From: an uncultured Opitutia bacterium
Lineage (GTDB): Bacteria; Verrucomicrobiota; Verrucomicrobiia; Opitutales; UBA953
Assembly: GCA_937875975.1 (NCBI GenBank)
Contig: CALEEU010000072.1
Location: 1 to 5,238 of the forward strand
DNA length: 5,238 nt
Direction: 5' to 3'
Shown: in pieces, positions 1 to 5,209 of the stretch
How the letters are laid out: every line of letters starts with the position of its first letter
Position numbering within the stretch: position 1 is the stretch's first letter
Notes under the pieces: generated by a model
Told to the model about the DNA's origin: nothing
Seen by the model: the letters and a program-made list of their open reading frames with translations, nothing else
Database searches by the model: none
Made by a program: the position numbers and the translations under genes

Positions 1-857
1 TGCAGCTTGGCCTTGGGGGAGTGGCGCGCGAGCTCGGCGGCGAGGAGCTTCAGCTTTTCGCGCAGCTTGATCTGGCCCGAGACGATGAGTTCGGCCGCGG
101 CGGTCGGGGTCTCGGCGCGCTTGTCGGCCGCGAAGTCGCACAGCGTGAAGTCGGTCTGGTGGCCGACGGCGGAGATGACCGGCGCCTTGCTGGCGCGCAC
201 GGCGCGCACGAGGCCTTCGTCATTGAAGCCCCAGAGATCTTCCATCGAGCCTCCGCCGCGGCCGACCACGATGAGGTCGATGCCAGGGATGGCGTTGGCC
301 AGCTTAAGGCCATTGGTCACCGAGCCAGGGCAGGTTTCGCCCTGGACGCGCGCCGGCACGAGCCAGGCGGCGCCACTCCATCCGCGGGTCTTGAGTACTT
401 CGGTGAAGTCGTGCCAGACCGCGCCGCTTTCGGAGGTGACGAACGCCACGATCTTCGGGAAGTCGGGCAGGGGACGCTTGTTCGCTTCGTCGAAAAGCCC
501 TTCGGCCTTCAGTTTCTGCTGCAGCTCCTTGAATTTTTGAAACAGGTCGCCTTCGCCGGCCGGCTTCAACGAATCGACCATCAGCGAGAGCTTGCCGGAC
601 GGGGCGTAGAGGTCGGCCTTGGCCTTGACGATGACCTTCACGCCGTCGCCCAGCGGGAACTTCACCCAGCGGGCCTGGTAGCTGAGCAGCACGCAGGCGA
701 GGGTGGCGCCGCTGTCCTTGATCGAGAAGTAGTGGTGTCCCGAGGAGTAGTGTTTATAGCCCGAGATCTCGCCGACGACTTCGACCGTGCCGAGGCGGTT
801 CACCGTGCCCTTGAGGACATCGGAAAGCTCGCTGACGGTGAGGGGCGCCGAGGACAT
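1..857 (-). CDS. xseA: Exodeoxyribonuclease VII large subunit, partial (C-terminus beyond left edge)
   Basis: Large, catalytic subunit of exonuclease VII, which with several XseB subunits degrades single-stranded DNA to oligonucleotides in the cytoplasm during repair. Reading from the ATG at 857 gives 285 residues with no stop before the window edge. The N-terminal OB-fold (about residues 8-100) carries GEISGYKHYSSGHHYFSIKD. The catalytic domain follows with KRPLPDFPKIVAFVTSESGA (128-147), GRGGGSMEDLWGFNDE (199-214) and GHQTDFTLCDFAADKRAETP (232-251). Asp150, Arg200, His233 and Asp236 line up at a constant offset of five with E. coli catalytic residues Asp155, Arg205, His238 and Asp241, so the enzyme looks active. 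Full-length family members have roughly 400-460 residues; the missing part is the end of the catalytic domain and the C-terminal coiled coil. A purine-rich GGAAGG lies about 13 bases before the ATG, supporting this start. It sits 43 bp downstream of the DapB-like gene on the same strand, so one transcript is likely. No xseB is visible; it may lie to the left. Confidence 0.95.
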   Translation of the reverse strand, partial: MSSAPLTVSELSDVLKGTVNRLGTVEVVGEISGYKHYSSGHHYFSIKDSGATLACVLLSYQARWVKFPLGDGVKVIVKAKADLYAPSGKLSLMVDSLKPAGEGDLFQKFKELQQKLKAEGLFDEANKRPLPDFPKIVAFVTSESGAVWHDFTEVLKTRGWSGAAWLVPARVQGETCPGSVTNGLKLANAIPGIDLIVVGRGGGSMEDLWGFNDEGLVRAVRASKAPVISAVGHQTDFTLCDFAADKRAETPTAAAELIVSGQIKLREKLKLLAAELARHSPKAKL

Positions 858-900
858 GGCGGTAGATTCGTCCTTCCGGTCGCCTGAGGCAATGCCGGGT

Positions 901-1701
901 TCAGGCCCCTTCCTCTTCGGCGTCCGCAAGGAAGCCCATCCGCATCTTACGGAACACCAGTTTTTCCATCGTGTAGAAATCAGGCTCCGACTCCATCAGC
1001 CATTTGCCGGCCAGGAGTGCCCCGCGGGCGAAGGCCGCGCGGCTGATGCTCTCATGGACGAGGCGGATGGTCTGATTAGGTAGGCCAAAAATCAGTTCGT
1101 GTTTCCCGATGATACCACCCGCCCGGATGGAGTGAATGGAATCGTCGAGCTCAAGCCCTAGAATGCGGGCGATTTGCTCGGCTGTCCCGGATCGACCTGG
1201 TTTGGCGGAGAAGTGCTCCTCGACGATCTGGATGTCGGCGTGCGGGATGAGCTTCCGTAGTGCCCGGGCCAGCACGAGGATGAGGTTGATGCCTAGGGTG
1301 ATATTAGGGGAATGCAGGACTGCGGCGCGCACTGAGGCCAGTTGAAGGGCGGCGGCATCGCCAGGTTCGTAATGCGAGACGGCGGAAACGATACGGGTGC
1401 CCTTCTCGGCGAGGTGCGCATAGGCGTTGATCGCCGCGCTGCCCGCCAAGTCGACCACCAGGTCGGTCCGGTGCGCCCGCATCAGGGATCGGGAGGCGAG
1501 TTCGTTCGTTCGCAGGGCGGGGATTTCTTGCCCGGCGATATGGATGCGGCGGTTCTTACCGCGGCCGTTGACCTCCGGGTCGGACTCCCACTCTTGACGG
1601 GCAATCCACGCCAGGCGGAGGTCAGGGTCCTTCAGGATCTCCTGGGCAGCGATTTTACCCGCGCGGCCATAGCCCACGAGCCCTACTTTGATTGGTTTCA
1701 T
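901..1701 (-). CDS. DapB-like 4-hydroxy-tetrahydrodipicolinate reductase, divergent
   Basis: Cytoplasmic NAD(P)H-dependent reductase of the DapB family, which reduces the product of DapA on the way to diaminopimelate and lysine. The 266 residues match the family's usual length (E. coli DapB has 273). A Rossmann fold opens with GYGRAG (10-15). SPNITLGINLILVLARAL (131-148) corresponds to the family's A-N-F-S-x-G-V-N segment. EEHFSAKPGRSGTAEQ (161-176) corresponds to the signature E-x-H-H-x-x-K-x-D-x-P-S-G-T-A. RAGGIIGKHELIFG (193-206) and FARGALLAGKWL (224-235) match the C-terminal signature. The presumed catalytic His163 and Lys167 and the substrate-binding SGT (171-173) are kept. However, the second His is Phe, the loop after Lys is one residue shorter and lacks Asp and Pro, and the usual GTTG loop reads SAVSH (106-110). 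It may therefore be an authentic variant DapB or a paralogue with another substrate. The ATG at 1701 starts just before the Rossmann strand; no clear ribosome binding site precedes it. Transcription is divergent from the dehydrogenase at 1867. Confidence 0.8.
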   Translation of the reverse strand: MKPIKVGLVGYGRAGKIAAQEILKDPDLRLAWIARQEWESDPEVNGRGKNRRIHIAGQEIPALRTNELASRSLMRAHRTDLVVDLAGSAAINAYAHLAEKGTRIVSAVSHYEPGDAAALQLASVRAAVLHSPNITLGINLILVLARALRKLIPHADIQIVEEHFSAKPGRSGTAEQIARILGLELDDSIHSIRAGGIIGKHELIFGLPNQTIRLVHESISRAAFARGALLAGKWLMESEPDFYTMEKLVFRKMRMGFLADAEEEGA

Positions 1702-1718
1702 TTGGATTTTTTATAGAT

Positions 1719-1740
1719 GCCAAAGCGGCCCGACTTTGGC
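1719..1740. repeat. Perfect 7-bp inverted repeat in divergent promoter region
   Basis: GCCAAAG (1719-1725) and CTTTGGC (1734-1740) are exact reverse complements separated by 8 bases. The element begins 18 bp upstream of the DapB-like start codon, with an A/T-rich stretch (TATAAAAAATCC on the minus strand) between them. It has no T-run after the stem on either strand, so it does not look like an intrinsic terminator. It could be an operator or an RNA hairpin; no regulator is visible in the window to assign it to. Confidence 0.55.
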
Positions 1741-1778
1741 GGTTCCTCCACGGAAGACTCCGTGAACCCTGCGTGGAG
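1741..1778. repeat. Overlapping, mutually exclusive inverted repeats upstream of the dehydrogenase gene
   Basis: CACGGA (1749-1754) pairs with TCCGTG (1759-1764) around a 4-base loop, extendable by GGTT (1741-1744) with AACC (1765-1768) across a CCTC bulge. The same left arm also takes part in a second perfect repeat, CTCCACG (1746-1752) with CGTGGAG (1772-1778). The two pairings share bases 1749-1752 and cannot form together. On the plus strand this lies about 90 bases before the start at 1867, so it would be in the dehydrogenase 5' leader if transcription starts far enough upstream. No promoter, terminator or leader peptide is evident, so a regulatory role is inference. Confidence 0.45.
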
Positions 1779-1804
1779 CGTCCGCCCGCATCTCCGCATG
1801 GCAA

Positions 1805-1822
1805 GCCCTATCTCATTAGGGC
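1805..1822. repeat. 6-bp inverted repeat in dehydrogenase leader
   Basis: GCCCTA (1805-1810) and TAGGGC (1817-1822) are exact reverse complements around a 6-base loop (TCTCAT). This is the third inverted-repeat element in about 100 bp of the divergent intergenic region and the one closest to the dehydrogenase start, ending 44 bp before the ATG at 1867. It may be an operator half-site pair or a small hairpin. No T-run follows. Confidence 0.4.
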
Positions 1823-1866
1823 GATTCCGGGTTGATGGCTTCGCCGTGTCGTCATCTGATAGTCAT

Positions 1867-2736
1867 ATGCGCGTCGCATTCATCGGCACCGGAGTGATGG
1901 GCAAGAGCATGGTGGCTAACTTGCTCAAGGCGGGCCATGAGGTCACGGTCTACACGCGCACGAAGGCCAAGGCGGATGACCTCTTCGCCCTCGGCGCGAA
2001 GTGGGCCGCCTCGCCGGCCGAAGCCGCCAAGGGCGTCGACGCGGCGATCTCGATGGTGGGCTATCCGGCCGATGTCGAAGAAGTCTGGCGCGGCCCGCAG
2101 GGATTCATGTCTACCGCCAAGCCCGGTTGTGTACTCATCGATATGACCACCTCGAGCCCCGCGCTCGCCCGTTCGCTGGCGGCCGAGGCTGCGGCGAAAG
2201 GCTTCGGTCCGCTGGATGCTCCGGTCTCGGGTGGCGATCGCGGCGCGCGCGAAGGTACGCTGACCATCATGGTCGGCGGTGCGCAGAAGGATTATGATTT
2301 CGCCGCACCGCTCTTCGCGGCAATGGGCAAGACGATCGTCCTCCAGGGCGGTCCCGGCACGGGCCAGCTCTGCAAACTCGCGAATCAGATCGGCATCGCT
2401 TCCGGCATGATCGCGATGTCCGAAGCCTTGGCGTTCGCTCACGCGACTGGCCTCAACCTCGAGACCACGCTGCGCTCGATCTCGGGCGGGGGCGCGTCGA
2501 GTTGGGCCTTGTTGAATCTCGCGCCGCGCGTGCTCAAGGGCGACTTCGCCCCAGGTTTCTACGTGAAGCATTTCGTGAAGGACATCGGCCTCTCGCTCGA
2601 CGTCTGCAAAGAGCAGGGCCTCAAGCTGCCTGGGCTCGAACTCGCGGCTAAGCTTTACGGCGATGTCGTCGCCGCCGGCGAAGGCGATTCCGGTACCCAG
2701 GCGCTGGCACGAAGGTATTTTCAGATTAGCGGTTAG
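1867..2736 (+). CDS. Beta-hydroxyacid dehydrogenase (3-hydroxyisobutyrate dehydrogenase / glyoxylate reductase superfamily)
   Basis: Cytoplasmic NAD(P)-dependent oxidoreductase that interconverts a small beta-hydroxyacid and its semialdehyde or keto form; the actual substrate cannot be read from sequence. From the ATG at 1867 it has 289 residues, the family norm. The Rossmann domain starts at residue 1 with MRVAFIGTGVMGKSMVANLL (GxGxMG at 7-12). Arg31 after the second beta strand suggests NADPH preference. The substrate-binding motif DAPVSGGDRGAREGTLTIMV spans 117-136. The catalytic motif GTGQLCKLANQ (164-174) supplies Lys170 and Asn173, and FVKDIGLSLD (236-245) is the conserved C-terminal-domain segment. 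The GGD-x-GA form of the substrate motif recalls YkwC-type oxidoreductases, a tentative assignment. The same frame is open back to an ATG at 1717, but that 50-residue extension resembles nothing and precedes the Rossmann strand, so I reject it. No strong ribosome binding site precedes 1867. The last codons and stop lie inside a short repeat that continues downstream. Confidence 0.9.
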   Translation: MRVAFIGTGVMGKSMVANLLKAGHEVTVYTRTKAKADDLFALGAKWAASPAEAAKGVDAAISMVGYPADVEEVWRGPQGFMSTAKPGCVLIDMTTSSPALARSLAAEAAAKGFGPLDAPVSGGDRGAREGTLTIMVGGAQKDYDFAAPLFAAMGKTIVLQGGPGTGQLCKLANQIGIASGMIAMSEALAFAHATGLNLETTLRSISGGGASSWALLNLAPRVLKGDFAPGFYVKHFVKDIGLSLDVCKEQGLKLPGLELAAKLYGDVVAAGEGDSGTQALARRYFQISG

Positions 2737-2824
2737 GGGATGGCGGTTAGCGGTTGGGAACTCAGCCGCAGGATCCCGAAGCCGATGGCCGATGGCTGAA
2801 ACGCTGAATCCTGAGGGGCCGATG
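2726..2824. repeat. Short degenerate direct repeats in the convergent spacer
   Basis: TTAGCGGTT occurs at 2726-2734 and 2747-2755, with an overlapping GGCGGTTAG at 2742-2750. Heptamer GCCGATG occurs in tandem at 2781-2787 and 2788-2794 and again at 2818-2824. The first copy contains the dehydrogenase stop codon. The spacer as a whole (2737-2948, 212 bp) has no credible gene. The repeats are imperfect and short, so their confidence as an element is modest. Their GATG-centred heptamers resemble those at 5114-5141. Confidence 0.45.
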
Positions 2825-2829
2825 CCCTT
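2814..2829 (+). terminator. Weak hairpin, possible terminator of the dehydrogenase gene
   Basis: AGGGGC (2814-2819) can pair with GCCCTT (2824-2829) around a 4-base loop, using one G-U pair. It lies 78 bp after the dehydrogenase stop in the spacer between convergent genes, where a terminator is expected. The following bases (GGTGGCC) give no U-tract, so it is a poor intrinsic terminator. Termination here may be Rho-dependent or not marked by a hairpin. Confidence 0.2.
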
Positions 2830-2948
2830 GGTGGCCGTCACCTGTCACCCGAGAATAGATACAGCTATGTCGTGACGCGGTCCCGACCCTACCTGAGGAA
2901 GCGGTTTCGCAGCCGTTCACCGTGCCAGCAGATCCCCACGCGCTAGCG

Positions 2949-4388
2949 TTACACCTTCGGTGCTTCGTTGGCCGGGACGATACGGAGCTGGACGGAATCG
3001 ATGACGGACGGGCCGAGGATGACGTTGGTCACGATGACGAGCATCTGGCCGGGCACACAGTGGCCTTCGTCGCGCAGGCGGATGAGCGCCAACGTGATAT
3101 TATCCTCGGCCTTGGGCTCGAACTTCATCTGGAAGGATTCGACGCCCCAGAGAAGGCTCATCTTCCGGTGGACATGCTCTTCTTCCATGAACGCGTAGAT
3201 CGGGCAGCCGACGGTGCGGAGGGACGAAAGGGTGCGGGGCACGTCGCCATTGCGCGTGAATGCGATGATGCCCGTGTTGCCGAGGTCCTGAGCGAGGCCG
3301 GCAGCGGCGCGGAGGAGCTTGATCTTCGGGGTCTCGTTGGGCTGCTCAGGCGAAAGCACGCGCGGCAGTTCGTTCTCGGTCGTCTGGGCGATACGTTTCA
3401 TCACTTCGACACAGCGGATGGGGTGCTTACCCGTGGTCGTCTCGCCGGAAAGCATGACCGAGTCGGCCATCTCGAGCACGGCGTTGGAGACGTCGGTCAC
3501 TTCAGCTCGGGTCGGGACGGGGTTCTGGATCATCGACTCCAGCATGTGCGTGGCGACGATCACCGGCTTACGGCAGGCGATGGCCATGGCGACCGCGCGA
3601 CGCTGGATGAGCGGCAAGGTCTCGTAAGGGATTTCGATGCCGAGGTCGCCGCGAGCGACCATCAGGGCGTCGGTGGCCTCGAGAATGGAACCGAGGTGCT
3701 CGATCGCGGACTGGTCCTCGATCTTCGAGATGATGTGCGCCTTCGACTCATGCTGGGCGAGCAGCGTGCGGAGGGCGTAGACGTCGGCGGCTTCGCGGAC
3801 GAACGAGAGGGCGTAGAAGTCGACGCCGACTTCGCAGCCGACGGCGACGTCGGCACGGTCCTTGTCGGTGAGGGCAGGGAGGTCGACCTTGACGCCGGGG
3901 AGATTAATATGACGGCGGCTGCCGAGGGGGCCGGGCTGCTCGACTTTGCAGCGGAGGCGGTCCTTCTTCTGCTCGAGGACGCGGAGCTGGATGAGGCCGT
4001 TGTCGACCAGGACAACGCCGCCCACGGGCACGGCGCTGATCATCTTCGGGTAATTGGTGGGGATGACGAGGATCTCGCCGTCAGCCGGGGAGGTGTCGTC
4101 GCCCGTGACGTCGACGACCTGGCCGACGGTGAGCTGAGTGGCCTCCTTGCGGGCGCCGGTGCGGATTTCGGGGCCCTTGATGTCCATCATCACCGCGAGC
4201 TCCTTCTTCATGCGGCGGCTGACCAGCCGGACGCGTTCGACGGTCGTGCGGACCCAGGCGTGGTCGGCGTGGGCCATGTTGAGGCGGACCACGTTGGCCC
4301 CGGCATGGATGATCGCTTCTAGTTGGGCCTCCGACTCCGTGGCCGGACCGATGGTGAATGTGATGCGTGTGTGACGGAAGGACTTCAC
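2949..4388 (-). CDS. pyk: Pyruvate kinase
   Basis: Catalyses phosphoenolpyruvate + ADP to pyruvate + ATP, the last step of glycolysis, in the cytoplasm. The 479 residues are typical of bacterial pyruvate kinase. The start is GTG at 4388, giving the usual N-terminus (FRHTRITFTIGPAT). The A domain shows RLNMAHAD (35-42), MMDIKGPEIRTG (67-78), ALSFVR (193-198), SKIED (221-225), MVARGDLGIEIP (243-254), ATHMLESM (279-286), PTRAEVTDV (292-300) and VMLSGETTTGKHP (311-323). The B domain lies between about 78 and 168, and the C domain runs from about 355 to the end. The phosphoryl-transfer Lys222, metal ligands Glu224 and Asp248, and Thr280 are kept. Two residues that bind K+ in muscle enzyme are changed: Ser76 is Ala39 and Thr113 is Ile70, though the Glu117 equivalent is Glu74. 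No Shine-Dalgarno sequence precedes the GTG. It follows trmB on the same strand after 75 bp, so it may share its transcript or have its own promoter. Confidence 0.95.
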   Translation of the reverse strand: MKSFRHTRITFTIGPATESEAQLEAIIHAGANVVRLNMAHADHAWVRTTVERVRLVSRRMKKELAVMMDIKGPEIRTGARKEATQLTVGQVVDVTGDDTSPADGEILVIPTNYPKMISAVPVGGVVLVDNGLIQLRVLEQKKDRLRCKVEQPGPLGSRRHINLPGVKVDLPALTDKDRADVAVGCEVGVDFYALSFVREAADVYALRTLLAQHESKAHIISKIEDQSAIEHLGSILEATDALMVARGDLGIEIPYETLPLIQRRAVAMAIACRKPVIVATHMLESMIQNPVPTRAEVTDVSNAVLEMADSVMLSGETTTGKHPIRCVEVMKRIAQTTENELPRVLSPEQPNETPKIKLLRAAAGLAQDLGNTGIIAFTRNGDVPRTLSSLRTVGCPIYAFMEEEHVHRKMSLLWGVESFQMKFEPKAEDNITLALIRLRDEGHCVPGQMLVIVTNVILGPSVIDSVQLRIVPANEAPKV

Positions 4389-4433
4389 AGTATTTATGAC
4401 AACTTATGAAAGGTGGAGAAGCAAGGGAAAGAA

Positions 4434-4460
4434 CACCCTAGCAATCGGTACAAATGGGTG
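4434..4460 (-). terminator. Weak hairpin between trmB and pyk, possible attenuating terminator
   Basis: On the minus strand CACCC (4460-4456) is followed 17 bases later by GGGTG (4438-4434) and then TTCTTT. The stem is only 5 bp with a large loop and the T-tract is interrupted, so this is at best a weak terminator just after the trmB stop. It would partly separate trmB from pyk. It could be chance. Confidence 0.2.
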
Positions 4461-4463
4461 ATT

Positions 4464-5072
4464 TTACGGCACCCTTTCCGCCTCGAGGTCCCGCTTGGCC
4501 GTCATGCGCTCTTCAAAGAACGTCGTTTGCTCGAACGGCCACGTGGTTTCTTCCTTTAGCTTCCAGTCGGCGTGTTCGGCAAGGAGCGTGCGCGTCCATT
4601 CGAAGTAATCGAGATCGTCGGTACGGAAGTGCAGGCGCGTACCGTCGGCGGCGCGCTGGGCGAGGAGGTCCAAGCTCGAGGTTTGGATGAAGCGGTGCTT
4701 GTGGTGCTTCTTCTTCGGCCACGGATCCGGGTAGAGGATGAAGATCTTGCGGAGCACGACGGCGGCCGGGAGCGCTTCGAGGAACTCCGTCGCCTCGGCC
4801 TTGAGGAAGATGACGTTGTCGAGTTTACCCAGCGTCTGCTTGCGCACGGAGCGTTCGACGCGGTGCGTGATCAGGTCGATACCCACGCAGAATTCTTGCG
4901 GATGCGCCGCGGCGTAGGCGGCCAGCCAGTGACCGTGGCCGCAGCCCAGCTCGAAGGTGATATCCGTCCGGCCGGCCAAGGCGGTGGCTAGCGTAGAGGC
5001 CAGGCGGGCGACGTTGGCCGCTCGACGGGCGTCCGCCCACTCCTTGCCCATGACTTTGGTATGTTCCGGCAC
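4464..5072 (-). CDS. trmB: tRNA (guanine-N7-)-methyltransferase
   Basis: SAM-dependent enzyme that makes N7-methylguanosine at position 46 in the tRNA variable loop, in the cytoplasm. The 202 residues are near the usual length (about 210-240). The class I methyltransferase motif I is FELGCGHGHWLAAY (40-53), followed by CVGIDLITHRV (62-72). The family-specific motif ILYPDPWPKKKHHKHRFIQ (112-130) matches the F-P-D-P-W-x-K-x-R-H-x-K-R-R signature, with Lys in place of the first Arg. FRTDDLDYFEW (148-158) and TTFFEERMTAKR (183-194) complete the C-terminal tRNA/SAM-binding motifs. The start given is GTG at 5072; an in-frame ATG at 5051 (MGKEWADARR) is a plausible alternative, with a weak GGAA 12 bases upstream. 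The leader before the GTG is pyrimidine-rich with CCTCC, the opposite of a Shine-Dalgarno sequence, which slightly favours the ATG. It is the first gene of a possible trmB-pyk pair. Confidence 0.93.
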   Translation of the reverse strand: MPEHTKVMGKEWADARRAANVARLASTLATALAGRTDITFELGCGHGHWLAAYAAAHPQEFCVGIDLITHRVERSVRKQTLGKLDNVIFLKAEATEFLEALPAAVVLRKIFILYPDPWPKKKHHKHRFIQTSSLDLLAQRAADGTRLHFRTDDLDYFEWTRTLLAEHADWKLKEETTWPFEQTTFFEERMTAKRDLEAERVP

Positions 5073-5074
5073 GA

Positions 5075-5101
5075 GGGGGTTAAGAGGGAAAGGAGGGAGG
5101 G
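5075..5101 (+). other. Canonical G-quadruplex motif directly upstream of trmB
   Basis: Four G-runs, at 5075-5079, 5086-5088, 5095-5097 and 5099-5101, are joined by loops of 6, 6 and 1 bases, fitting the G3+N1-7 pattern. The motif is on the plus strand, which is the template strand for trmB, and ends 2 bp before the annotated GTG. Whether it folds or affects expression is unknown. It may be a by-product of the purine-rich low-complexity spacer. Confidence 0.45.
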
Positions 5102-5113
5102 AGGCAAGCGGGC

Positions 5114-5141
5114 GGATGACGGATGACAGATGACGGATGGC
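5114..5141. repeat. Four tandem heptamers (GGATGAC-like)
   Basis: Consecutive 7-base units read GGATGAC, GGATGAC, AGATGAC and GGATGGC. They run directly into a 12-base repeat. The array lies in the spacer upstream of trmB, where I see no gene. Its GATG core resembles the GCCGATG heptamers at 2781-2824. Confidence 0.6.
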
Positions 5142-5142
5142 A

Positions 5143-5202
5143 GAATGGAGGGCTGAATGGAGGACTGGGTCGATGACTGCATTGAGGACTGAATGGATGA
5201 TG
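5143..5202. repeat. Five tandem 12-bp units (GAATGGAGGACT-like)
   Basis: In register the units are GAATGGAGGGCT, GAATGGAGGACT, GGGTCGATGACT, GCATTGAGGACT and GAATGGATGATG. Units 1 and 2 differ at one base; the others have diverged. The 12-base period, a multiple of three, gives a short tetrapeptide-like pattern on the minus strand, but that frame has no other coding character. The units are intergenic, upstream of trmB, with nothing else recognisable in 5073-5238. Confidence 0.6.
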
Positions 5203-5209
5203 GCGTTAC

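Noticed and set aside
21..887. 288-residue open frame on the plus strand
   Set aside because: It is antisense to xseA, whose minus-strand frame carries all the catalytic motifs; the plus-strand product resembles nothing.
1710..1715. TATAAA on the minus strand as a -10 box for the DapB-like gene
   Set aside because: There is no -35-like hexamer at the right distance, and the message would be almost leaderless; could be simple A/T richness.
1717..1866. N-terminal extension of the dehydrogenase from the ATG at 1717
   Set aside because: The extension precedes the Rossmann strand that normally begins this family, has no recognisable domain, and overlaps the inverted repeats of the divergent promoter region.
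1852..2841. 329-residue open frame on the minus strand
   Set aside because: It is antisense to the beta-hydroxyacid dehydrogenase, Arg/Glu/His-rich, without motifs.
2879..2888. GGTC-CC-GACC near-palindrome and the CGCTAGCG palindrome at 2941-2948
   Set aside because: Arms of four bases are expected by chance in GC-rich DNA, and neither is followed by a T-run.
2922..4322. 466-residue open frame on the plus strand opposite pyruvate kinase
   Set aside because: It is the antisense shadow of a clear pyk gene; the product is Asp/His/Gly/Val-rich with no family motif, as expected from a GC-rich third codon position.
4396..4424. Possible pyk promoter on the minus strand, TTGCTT with a 17-bp gap to TGTCAT
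   Set aside because: The match to the -10 consensus is only 4 of 6, and it would place the transcription start at the GTG itself; too weak to annotate.
4988..5182. 64-residue minus-strand frame with a repeated Gln-Ser-Ser pattern
   Set aside because: The pattern is the 12-bp DNA repeat read in frame; the rest overlaps the start of trmB out of frame and has no coding character.
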